Origin: JAZLFH01 sp045615705
Lineage (GTDB): Bacteria; Bacillota; Clostridia; UMGS1883
Direction: 5' to 3'
Length of the DNA stretch: 27,054 nt
Assembly (NCBI GenBank): GCA_045615705.1
Contig: JAZLFH010000047.1
Span: 1-27,054 of the forward strand
The notes under the pieces are model-generated. The model was not told where the DNA came from. It saw only the letters and a list, made by a program, of their open reading frames with translations, and made no database searches. Positions within the stretch are counted from its first letter, which is position 1. Every line of letters begins with the position of its first letter. A program made the position numbers and the translations under genes. This document shows positions 1 through 6,658 of this stretch, in pieces.

Positions 1-47
1 CATTTTCAAACATTGCATCTAGCACATCATCAATAAATCATCAATTT

Positions 48-86
48 TTAATTTTGATTTCCGTTTGGGAGTAATTTCCTTTGCAT
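48..86 (-). CDS. possible 12-residue leader ORF
   Basis: A short ATG frame (MQRKLLPNGNQN, then TAA) follows an AAAGGAAG ribosome-binding-like sequence at 95-101 and lies about 40 nt downstream of the minus-strand promoter at 124-152. It could be a leader peptide of a gene beyond the left edge, or chance. The rest of 1-178 holds nothing else that I can support. Confidence 0.2.
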   Translation of the reverse strand: MQRKLLPNGNQN

Positions 87-123
87 TTTTTCACTTCCTT
101 TGTAGGGGTATTTTTTGTAACAC

Positions 124-152
124 ACAATACTCCAAACCTTGCAACAAGTCAA
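124..152 (-). promoter_or_regulatory. sigma-A-type promoter within a dispersed repeat, reading off the left edge
   Basis: Read on the minus strand, TTGACT (147-152) and TATTGT (124-129) are separated by 17 bp. The surrounding 60 bp closely match the plus-strand stretch around 9104-9167, including both promoter boxes. It would transcribe a gene outside the window. Confidence 0.55.
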
Positions 153-178
153 GTGAAAATGTGAAAATCATATAAACT

Positions 179-218
179 AAAAGCGGCCGAAAAAACGACC
201 GCTTTTAATAATTTTTTT
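179..218. terminator. hairpin terminator, possibly bidirectional
   Basis: An 11-bp stem with one mismatch (AAAAGCGGCCG against CGACCGCTTTT, loop AAAAAA) ends in TTTT on both strands and is followed on the plus strand by a seven-T run. For the minus-strand cohesin/lectin operon it is the first plausible terminator, and it lies just before the next minus-strand promoter. Confidence 0.6.
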
Positions 219-248
219 AAAATCCTTCGGTTATAACTTCCGCTCCGC

Positions 249-353
249 CTAATGGACAAAGACTGTTTGTCCAACAAAGAATTTAGCATACCTGATATTT
301 GAGTTTTTAGGTATTGATATACTGCCTTCAGCCTCGCCGTAAAAAGTTGTCAT
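249..353 (-). CDS. small hypothetical ORF overlapping the upstream gene by ATGA
   Basis: The ATG overlaps the TGA of the 350-874 gene, a common sign of translational coupling. The frame gives 34 residues beginning MTTFYGEAEGSISIPKNSN and ending FVGQTVFVH. The amino-acid text continues plausibly in the -1 frame as PLGGAEVITEGF, to a TAA at 217-219. This suggests either a 3'-frameshifted gene of about 46 codons or a decayed one. The break lies in a 7-bp-arm hairpin (254-272). I do not recognise the product. Confidence 0.3.
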   Translation of the reverse strand: MTTFYGEAEGSISIPKNSNIRYAKFFVGQTVFVH

Positions 354-874
354 AAGGTATTGTCACGCACTTCATTGTAAATCTTGTTAAACTTTTTTTG
401 AAGATGAATATCCGTTTTGTATAATCTTTGAATATACTTCCACAAGCTCCAAGAATACACACGCAATATAATCAAGAAATTATCTCTGTCCTTTATACAA
501 TCACTTTTTTTCTTATTCGATGTACAGACCAATTCAATATCAGATATGTATTTATTAAATTTATCAAGAATTTCCTTTTCCTGAGAATCCTCACACGAAA
601 AAATTACGGTTAGGCGATTTCTGTATTTTTTCAATTTATCAATGTAGCCAAATAAATTATTGTTATTAGTGTTATTGTTAAAAATTTTATCACTTATATC
701 ATAGATTTCCGTAAATATCGATGTGATTTCATCAAATTGTTTTAGTCGATATTCTATGAGTAGTTTAAAAGAATTTTGATAATTTATTTTAATTACTCCA
801 AAAACAGCAATTATTACAGTTATAAGTATTGATAAAATATTATATATTTCACCTGAATTTACACACGAACACAT
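350..874 (-). CDS. small membrane-anchored hypothetical protein
   Basis: The 174-residue product has one hydrophobic segment near the N-terminus (about residues 11-28) followed by a charged, mostly helical region with an Asn run near residues 66-73. This suggests one membrane anchor and a cytoplasmic domain. The start is supported by AGGAGG at 881-886, six nt from the ATG. It lies 57 bp downstream of the large cohesin/lectin gene on the same strand with no terminator between them, so it probably belongs to the same operon and the same phase-variable control. I recognise no family. A role tied to secretion or sensing of the surface proteins is only a guess from position. Confidence 0.75.
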   Translation of the reverse strand: MCSCVNSGEIYNILSILITVIIAVFGVIKINYQNSFKLLIEYRLKQFDEITSIFTEIYDISDKIFNNNTNNNNLFGYIDKLKKYRNRLTVIFSCEDSQEKEILDKFNKYISDIELVCTSNKKKSDCIKDRDNFLIILRVYSWSLWKYIQRLYKTDIHLQKKFNKIYNEVRDNTL

Positions 875-931
875 ACAATGCCTCCTACTATGCTTTTGTT
901 AAATTTTCTCTTTTGTTATAACAGAATATTT

Positions 932-3900
932 TTAATCTATAATTTTTGTTGCGACAAATCCACATACACTTGAACTGTTAGCACTGTAATCGTTCCATTC
1001 TCCGCTTGAGCAATACATACCTCCGCAGTTTTCCTTAGTATCAGAATATGTATTTGACGGTTCATCATACTCCCAATTTGCATAAACTGAATTGCCGTAA
1101 ATATCTGTTATGGTAGCGGTGCTTCCTTTTCCGTCAACAATCATTGTACCTCCGTCAGCCCAGTCATATGTTATGGTTCCCGGTCTTCTTACAAGACCAA
1201 GCCAACAGTTTACATTTAATCTTTTTACAAGGGTATACACTGCTTCTTGTTCTTCCTGAGAATGAATAGACACGAGTTTGGCATTATATTCGGTTGAGGC
1301 AAGCTCCACAGCTTTGTCATAGCTTAACGCAGAGCCATCAGGAGTTTTAAATGCGTAGAATACTATCTTCTTTCCATTAATTAATATTTCATAGTCATTA
1401 TCACTTTTACCATCTGTGCCTGATATTCCCGATGTTGCAAATATTTTGGCTTTATCTTTAGAGCAGTTTGGACCTTGACTAATATAATAATCAACACCAC
1501 CAATACCAGATGCACCTCCGCCGCCATAACTGCCAGCCTTTCCACCTTGTCCGGCTTTTCCGAAAATCCCTCCACTTCCACCGTTTCCACCATTGCCACC
1601 ATTACCACCGATAGTATGATTAACATCCCATTTTATACCATAATTTTTTCCAACAGAACTTCCTTTTCCACCGTTTCCACCATTGCCACCATTACCACCA
1701 ACTAAAACAACATTGGTAGCCTGTATGTATTCTTTTGAACTTTTTAGTGCAATTGCACCATTACCACCGTTTCCACCATTTCCACCAGCATAATCTTTCT
1801 CCTGTAACCATATTGCGGAATCAGTACCATTACCACCATTACCGCCGTTTCCACCAACAAAGAATAAATTTGTATTTTTATCGGCAGTAAAATTCGATGA
1901 ACATTCAACAGCTATGCATCCATCTGTTCCGTTTTCGGCATTAGCTCCATTACTGCCGTTTACTCCGTCTTTACCATAGACTTTAAGTTTAACACTATCA
2001 TAAATATGCAGGTTTTTGCACAAAAGCGTTGATTGATCAAAGTTATCGTTTTTGATTGTCAATGTGCCGCTACCGTATATGTTGATATTTGAATTCGGCA
2101 GATTCAAAACTGAATTTATTTCGCAATTACCGTCAACATAGATATTTATATCGTTGTTTCGGTTATTACTGATAAACATATCATCATTTCCCGTACATTT
2201 AAAATTGCTGATGTGTATGTCTGATTTTGATGCCGTTTCAGGCAATGTGATTGATACAGGGAATGTTGTGGTACCATTTCCATAAAGATATACTTCACTG
2301 TTATCGGCAAATATTATATTTTTTTGTGCATAAGTTGTTCCGGTTTCTTCGCTCCAATCAATAATAGATTTTTTGGTGGGATTTGAGGGTGTATCTTCAA
2401 AAGAATCATAAATTGTAAATTCAGCTAATTCTTCTACGGTCATACCATATTTTTCAGCAACAGGCTGACGAAACTTAATAAGTTGTTCTGATATTTCTTC
2501 TTTAGAAACATATAACTTCTTTTCTGCATCTTCCTCCATAGTTTTGTATATGTCATTTTTGCTATATTCCCATATTGCAGATGTTGTGCCATTTGGAATG
2601 TTTATTAAATCAAAACCATACGTATTTTTTATAGCATCATATTCTATTATCCCGAACACATCTACGTTGCACGCTTCAATACATCTATACCAGCCACCAT
2701 CTGCATCAGATGACAATGAATACTTTGTTGATTCTTCAAACATGGATGATCGTGATATTGTACCTTTATACGACTCTGTCGAACTGCTTGTAAATGCTTG
2801 CGTTTGTATTTCTTTTTCCTCCAATCCGGCTGACACCGCTATTTTAGAGGTTATCTTTGTACTTGCCTCCGCAAAGCCAATTCCAACCTTTGTAGAGGCA
2901 CTCGCTTCAATCGAAGCATCAGCAGTTACCGCAGCGGTCTCTTCCCACGAATTTACCAACGATGTGGTTTCAGAAATAACTTTTGCTTTTTCTTTACTTT
3001 CTTTATCCTCTATTTCCTTTATTGATTCCCAAATATGTTCTTCTTGTTTTAACCCCGAGAAATATGTACTGGGAATAACTATACCTGTCATAACATTATT
3101 GACTCTTCCCAAATAATAAGACAAATAATAAATATTTGGATTTTCATCATTTTGAACACAGGTAAATCTCTTGAAAAGAGGTTTTTCCATGGTATCATAC
3201 GGATATATTTGATTTCTTTGCGATGCATACTTATACATTGCAGTTAAATCAAGGTTTCTTGTAAGCCCTAACAAATTATATATTTTATCTCCTTTTTTAT
3301 CCTTCCAATAGTCAAACTCTTCGGATATTTTAGTTGATTTACAGCCTTCAAGAGTAATATCGTCCTCTGTTGTGTATGTATCCGGATTGGACGCTGAATT
3401 GATGCCTTGTCCGCTATGATAAGAAATTGAATATCTTGTTGCAACCCAATGAGCATAAACGGTAACATCTTCTTTTGTATATTCAGGAATTCCGGTAATT
3501 TTCATTCCTCCATCAAGCTCTGTATACCAACCAACAAATGTATATCCGGCTATTTCTCCGGGTGTTCCGAAAGAAGCACAACCTTTGGTTTCTTGGAATT
3601 TTTTTGTAAGCCCTGATTCGCTTGCGCCTTTTAAGTTTTCATATTTTATATTATGCATTTTATCTTCAAGCTTATCGACAATCAGATTTTCAAACAAATC
3701 TTCATTCGTTGCATTTGCATCTGTAAAATATTTATCACAAGAGGTACAATGCCAGTATTCTTTATTTCCGGATTCTGTATATGTTGCACTCTTCTTTGCA
3801 ATATGCTCCAATGTATGTCCTTTGGCTTTTATTACGGTATCTGATAATTTTACTTCGTTTGTCGCTTCAATGTCGCTATAGTATTTATCACATACAGAGC

Positions 3901-4669
3901 AATACCAATATTCTTTATTTCCTGATTCTGTACAGGTTGAATCCTTTTTTGGTGTATATGTAAGTCTGTGGAAATATGCATCTGCTTCAGGATAACCGCC
4001 GGTTATATGGCGACGAAGCAAAACGATATCTGCTATATTACAATTTCCATCATTATTTATATCATAAACTTTTTCATTAATAGTTTGCGTATAACCGCCT
4101 ACTATATGACGGCGAAGCAAAATAATATCACTTGCATCAACTGTATTATCTGAATTCAAATCACCAACCAAGTAATTATCAACAGATATTTTTCCATTTA
4201 TAATGATTGGCACAATTTTTTTCAAGGCAGTATCTACAAAACCGCCATTTTCACATGAAGCCGTAATATTGTAAATTGTTCCGGGTTGTGCATCTTTGGG
4301 TATTTCAAAAGTCAGCGTCAATATGGTGCCATTTTTTATATCTGCTTGTGATATTTGCTGACCATCCCATGTGAAACTGCATGGTGATGTAAACTTTCCG
4401 GGTTTGGTCAGTGAAAGTGCAGAAAAGGCATCTCCAGCAACGGCATTTGTCAAAAGTAATGAAGAATCATAAGTAAACTTTAGTGTTCCTCCCAATATAC
4501 CCGGATTGTTTTCAATATTTATATCTATATCCACACTTCTGCCGGCAATATGGGTTGCCGATAGAATACTAACAGTCACATTGCCTGCTGCAAGTATTGT
4601 AGTTTGCGGTATTAATGAAAGTAAAATAAATAAAGATATTAACAGTGATAAAATTCTTTTTGATTTCAT
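932..4669 (-). CDS. secreted cohesin-dockerin multidomain protein with C-type lectin domain
   Basis: A 1245-residue secreted protein. Visible in order: signal peptide (1-28); cohesin-like domain (about 30-165); type I-like dockerin with two calcium-loop repeats, each ending LLRRHIxGGY (about 168-226); two Cys-rich repeats with paired CxxC motifs (about 238-322); Listeria-Bacteroides-type repeats with the FVGWYTE and VTVYAHW signatures (about 355-480); an S/T-rich beta-type domain (about 500-700); a beta-rich region (about 775-900); a Gly/Asn-rich stretch with four GGNGGNGG-type blocks (about 900-1060); and a C-type lectin domain (about 1105-1240) with WLGL, YANWEYDEPS, ENC, GEWND and VCGFV. 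Cohesin and dockerin modules bind each other to assemble surface complexes, and the lectin fold suggests glycan or host binding. It has an AAAGGAG site (4677-4683) and lies 17 bp after the cohesin gene. No sortase motif or transmembrane tail is visible. The domain calls are firm for dockerin and lectin, and less so for the middle. Confidence 0.9.
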   Translation of the reverse strand: MKSKRILSLLISLFILLSLIPQTTILAAGNVTVSILSATHIAGRSVDIDINIENNPGILGGTLKFTYDSSLLLTNAVAGDAFSALSLTKPGKFTSPCSFTWDGQQISQADIKNGTILTLTFEIPKDAQPGTIYNITASCENGGFVDTALKKIVPIIINGKISVDNYLVGDLNSDNTVDASDIILLRRHIVGGYTQTINEKVYDINNDGNCNIADIVLLRRHITGGYPEADAYFHRLTYTPKKDSTCTESGNKEYWYCSVCDKYYSDIEATNEVKLSDTVIKAKGHTLEHIAKKSATYTESGNKEYWHCTSCDKYFTDANATNEDLFENLIVDKLEDKMHNIKYENLKGASESGLTKKFQETKGCASFGTPGEIAGYTFVGWYTELDGGMKITGIPEYTKEDVTVYAHWVATRYSISYHSGQGINSASNPDTYTTEDDITLEGCKSTKISEEFDYWKDKKGDKIYNLLGLTRNLDLTAMYKYASQRNQIYPYDTMEKPLFKRFTCVQNDENPNIYYLSYYLGRVNNVMTGIVIPSTYFSGLKQEEHIWESIKEIEDKESKEKAKVISETTSLVNSWEETAAVTADASIEASASTKVGIGFAEASTKITSKIAVSAGLEEKEIQTQAFTSSSTESYKGTISRSSMFEESTKYSLSSDADGGWYRCIEACNVDVFGIIEYDAIKNTYGFDLINIPNGTTSAIWEYSKNDIYKTMEEDAEKKLYVSKEEISEQLIKFRQPVAEKYGMTVEELAEFTIYDSFEDTPSNPTKKSIIDWSEETGTTYAQKNIIFADNSEVYLYGNGTTTFPVSITLPETASKSDIHISNFKCTGNDDMFISNNRNNDINIYVDGNCEINSVLNLPNSNINIYGSGTLTIKNDNFDQSTLLCKNLHIYDSVKLKVYGKDGVNGSNGANAENGTDGCIAVECSSNFTADKNTNLFFVGGNGGNGGNGTDSAIWLQEKDYAGGNGGNGGNGAIALKSSKEYIQATNVVLVGGNGGNGGNGGKGSSVGKNYGIKWDVNHTIGGNGGNGGNGGSGGIFGKAGQGGKAGSYGGGGASGIGGVDYYISQGPNCSKDKAKIFATSGISGTDGKSDNDYEILINGKKIVFYAFKTPDGSALSYDKAVELASTEYNAKLVSIHSQEEQEAVYTLVKRLNVNCWLGLVRRPGTITYDWADGGTMIVDGKGSTATITDIYGNSVYANWEYDEPSNTYSDTKENCGGMYCSSGEWNDYSANSSSVCGFVATKIID

Positions 4670-4686
4670 TGTTATGCTCCTTTCGT

Positions 4687-5409
4687 TTATTTAAATGTTA
4701 CTTGCTTACAGGCACATATTGGTTTAATTGTCTTTATACTCTCAAACCACATAATTTTTGCTTTGCTCGCAGAGTTATTCTTTTGAACGTTAATAACATG
4801 ATCTTCAGAGTTGAATATCTCAAGAGATATCAACTGATTTTTTGAGTTATAAAATGCGACAAAAACACTTCCTGTACTATTCTCATCACCTTCAAGAACT
4901 ACTGTTTTATCTGAAATATTAACTGTTACTTTTTTGTTTGATGGGATTATTATTTTTCCCGGCAATGTTGATATATTAATTGGGTTCAGTTTGTCATTAA
5001 TTATATCGCCTTCATTATAGGATATACTAATGCTATATTCACCGGATTTGTCAGGAGTCTCAAATTTGAGTAAAGCCATTACGCCATTGGAATTATCTGA
5101 TTCTAAGCCGTCCCATGCTATCTTTATTGGGTTTAGAGATAAATCACCTGATTTTGTCATTGTAAGATTTTGTAAAGCATCACCTTTTTGCACATCTTTC
5201 AATATTAGATTATTGTCATACTGAATAGATATTGTTGCTCCGCATATGCCGGGATTTTGAGATATTCGTATGGGAACAATAATCTCGCTGCTTTTTTCAA
5301 AATTGGTAACATCAATTGAAATAACAGGGGAGTTAGCGTAAGATACGACACTTGTAATCGCTACTAAACATATTGTCAATACAACGCTCATTATTTTTTT
5401 GAATTTCAT
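4687..5409 (-). CDS. secreted cohesin-domain protein
   Basis: A 240-residue protein with a signal peptide (1-25), a cohesin-like domain (about 28-155; the NPGICGATISIQYD stretch matches NPGILGGTLKFTYD of the next gene) and a C-terminal module of about 80 residues. That module ends IMWFESIKTIKPIC and resembles a tail common in secreted clostridial proteins (FVWDSLxxMKPLC-like). It is the first gene of the operon. The ATG follows an AAAGGTGG site at 5420-5427 by ten nt. Only 32 bp separate the ATG from the inverted repeat at 5442, so there is no room for a private promoter and transcription should depend on the invertible segment. It may act as a small scaffold or adaptor that presents dockerin-bearing proteins, including its own neighbour. 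Binding specificity cannot be read from sequence. Confidence 0.85.
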   Translation of the reverse strand: MKFKKIMSVVLTICLVAITSVVSYANSPVISIDVTNFEKSSEIIVPIRISQNPGICGATISIQYDNNLILKDVQKGDALQNLTMTKSGDLSLNPIKIAWDGLESDNSNGVMALLKFETPDKSGEYSISISYNEGDIINDKLNPINISTLPGKIIIPSNKKVTVNISDKTVVLEGDENSTGSVFVAFYNSKNQLISLEIFNSEDHVINVQKNNSASKAKIMWFESIKTIKPICACKQVTFK

Positions 5410-5441
5410 AAAATATTAACCACCTTTCATTTTTTTGCTGT

Positions 5442-5462
5442 ACTACATAATAGAAATTATGT
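5442..5462 (+). repeat. left inverted repeat / recombination site
   Basis: It reads ACT, then ACATAA, TAGAAA, TTATGT. The ACATAA and TTATGT arms mirror each other around a 6-bp asymmetric spacer. With flanking bases the arms extend to about 12 bp (TGTACTACATAA and TTTACCACATAA), the usual form of a tyrosine-recombinase core site. It is the exact reverse complement of 5747-5767. Confidence 0.85.
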
Positions 5463-5544
5463 GGTAAACAATGATGAATTTTATGGTGTGAGTATTACAA
5501 AAATTCATAAATAATGAGTTTATTGAAAAAAATGACATATCAAC

Positions 5545-5579
5545 AAGACCGGTCGATGTAAAAAAGTTCAACCGGTCTT
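5545..5579. other. stem-loop inside the invertible segment
   Basis: AAGACCGGT and ACCGGTCTT form a 9-bp stem, extendable to 12 bp with one mismatch, with a loop rich in A (plus strand) or T (minus strand). No T-run follows at once on either strand, so it is not a classic terminator. It could block recombinase read-through toward the operon or bind a dimeric protein. Confidence 0.4.
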
Positions 5580-5613
5580 AAAGTCGTACTATAAATTTTT
5601 ACACTTTGTCGAG

Positions 5614-5653
5614 TTTGAGAAAAAGAAAAAGTTTGAGAATTTACTTTTGAGAA
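5614..5653 (+). repeat. three TTTGAGAA direct repeats upstream of the invertible promoter
   Basis: TTTGAGAA occurs at 5614-5621, 5632-5639 and 5646-5653, each in an A-rich setting. The last copy is 27 bp upstream of the -35 box. The repeats could be an UP-type element, a regulator site or accessory recombinase sites. Confidence 0.4.
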
Positions 5654-5680
5654 AAATTTAAGAAAATTTGTTGCAAATCA

Positions 5681-5709
5681 TTGACAATTCAAGTGTTTTT
5701 TGGTATAAT
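5681..5709 (+). promoter_or_regulatory. perfect consensus sigma-A promoter inside the invertible segment
   Basis: TTGACA (5681-5686), a 17-bp spacer, then TATAAT (5704-5709) preceded by TGG (extended -10). The start site would be near 5716. It reads toward the right inverted repeat and the terminator at 5770-5792. Confidence 0.85.
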
Positions 5710-5746
5710 AATAAATGTATTAGTGTATTCTGTTTTAGCATATACA

Positions 5747-5767
5747 ACATAATTTCTATTATGTAGT
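5747..5767 (-). repeat. right inverted repeat / recombination site
   Basis: It reads ACATAA, TTTCTA, TTATGT, AGT, the exact reverse complement of 5442-5462 with the spacer in opposite orientation. Recombination between the two sites therefore inverts the intervening DNA. The last base is also part of the recombinase stop codon. Confidence 0.85.
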
Positions 5768-6603
5768 CAGCACCTTAAAAGGTGCATTTTTTCTATTTGT
5801 TTTCTGTGTTCTTCGCCTGTTTCCATCGTGTAAATTCTTGTTGTATCAACCGAGGAATGACCAAGTATATCGGCAAGGCGGACAATATCCTTTTGCAGAC
5901 TGTAATAGGTTCTTGCAAAAAGGTGGCGTAAATTATGCGGAAAAACTTTATCCTTTGATACTCCGGCGCTTTCACAAATTTTTTTCATATCGGACCATAT
6001 ATTTGACCTGTCAAGCGGTCTGCCGTTTTTACTTATAAATACGGAGCCGCTTTTTATATTGTTTTTCTTAATGTAGCTGTTAAGAATTTTACAAAGCTTG
6101 CCCGGTAAAAATACAATCCTCATTTTACCTTTGCAATTTATAACCGCAGTTTTGTTATGAATGGCTTCTACGGTAATAAATTTAAGTTCAGATACTCTGA
6201 TTCCGGTTGAGCATATAGTTTGCATCAGATAATAGAGCCGTTCATTGTTTTTATCTTTTGCTGCTTTCAGCAATCTTTCATATTCATTCTTGGTAAGTTC
6301 CTTTTCGCTTTGACAGAATAATTGTTTTTGAATTTTCAGGTTCTTGATTTTTAAGTCATACAAGTTATTGAACATCAGAAATCCATTGATTGATGCTATG
6401 GCAGAATTCACACTTGCAGGAGCATATTCTTGTACTAATTTTGCCTTGTATGATAGTAGATCCTGCTTTGTAAGTTCTCTTTCTTGAAGCCACAATGAAA
6501 GTGCTTTTATATCCCTGACATACTTTTCAATTGTAACCTCGCTTTTTTCTTCCGTGATTAGATAATTTTTGTAGTCTTGTATCATCTCATTTGTTATTTT
6601 CAT
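5767..6603 (-). CDS. tyrosine recombinase (predicted invertase of the adjacent promoter switch)
   Basis: A site-specific recombinase of 278 residues. The N-terminal SAM-like DNA-binding domain spans about residues 3-90 and the catalytic domain about 100-270. The full catalytic set is present: R136 (TGIRVSEL), a Lys in CKGKMR (158 or 160), H223 and R226 (HNLRH), H249 (LGHSS) and nucleophile Y258 (TRIYT), so it should be active. I chose the ATG at 6601-6603 because AAAGGAG lies nine nt upstream. The in-frame TTG at 6610-6612 abuts the ribosome binding site. It ends at the right inverted repeat and has its own promoter outside the segment, so it should be made in both orientations. A XerC/XerD role in chromosome dimer resolution is less likely given the paired sites beside it. 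Confidence 0.93.
   Translation of the reverse strand: MKITNEMIQDYKNYLITEEKSEVTIEKYVRDIKALSLWLQERELTKQDLLSYKAKLVQEYAPASVNSAIASINGFLMFNNLYDLKIKNLKIQKQLFCQSEKELTKNEYERLLKAAKDKNNERLYYLMQTICSTGIRVSELKFITVEAIHNKTAVINCKGKMRIVFLPGKLCKILNSYIKKNNIKSGSVFISKNGRPLDRSNIWSDMKKICESAGVSKDKVFPHNLRHLFARTYYSLQKDIVRLADILGHSSVDTTRIYTMETGEEHRKQIEKMHLLRC
5770..5792 (+). terminator. intrinsic terminator facing the OFF-oriented promoter
   Basis: GCACCTT (5770-5776) and AAGGTGC (5779-5785) pair around an AA loop, followed by A and six Ts. It begins three bp beyond the right inverted repeat and overlaps the last codons of the recombinase gene. On the minus strand no T-run follows, so it acts on plus-strand transcripts only. 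Confidence 0.8.
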
Positions 6604-6632
6604 CTTTGACAACTCCTTTGGTTTTTATATCT

Positions 6633-6658
6633 ATTATACCATTTTAGGTAATTGTCAA
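6633..6658 (-). promoter_or_regulatory. recombinase gene promoter with short spacer
   Basis: On the minus strand TTGACA (6653-6658) and TATAAT (6633-6638) are both consensus, but only 14 bp apart. TGG before the -10 gives an extended -10. The boxes and flanks (CATTGACAATT, TGGTATAATA) match the invertible promoter, whose spacer is 3 bp longer. Output is probably lower. Confidence 0.55.

Larger units (their letters stand above)
5442..5767. promoter_or_regulatory. invertible promoter segment (predicted phase-variation switch, OFF orientation)
   Basis: This 326-bp intergenic segment is bounded by perfect 21-bp inverted repeats and contains a consensus promoter that points right, away from the cohesin/lectin operon. 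A tyrosine recombinase gene adjoins the right repeat. Tyrosine-recombinase inversion of promoter segments of similar size is well known (fimS in E. coli; RecV-controlled switches in Clostridioides difficile). After inversion the promoter would face left and give a leader of roughly 85 nt before the cohesin ATG. No good minus-strand promoter is visible in the present orientation. Inversion itself is inferred. Confidence 0.8.

Noticed and set aside
914..923. TGTTATAACA palindrome as a terminator between the lectin protein gene and the 350-874 gene
   Set aside because: Short AT-rich stem with no T-run; read-through is more likely.
1475..1860. Regular CCACCATT-type repeats that could look like a CRISPR array or a plus-strand Thr/Ile-rich gene
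   Set aside because: They encode Gly/Asn blocks in the long minus-strand frame, the units are very short and the spacers are coding; plus-strand frames lack ribosome binding sites.
6610..6612. TTG as start of the recombinase gene
   Set aside because: It touches the AAAGGAG site directly; the ATG at 6601-6603 has a nine-nt spacing.
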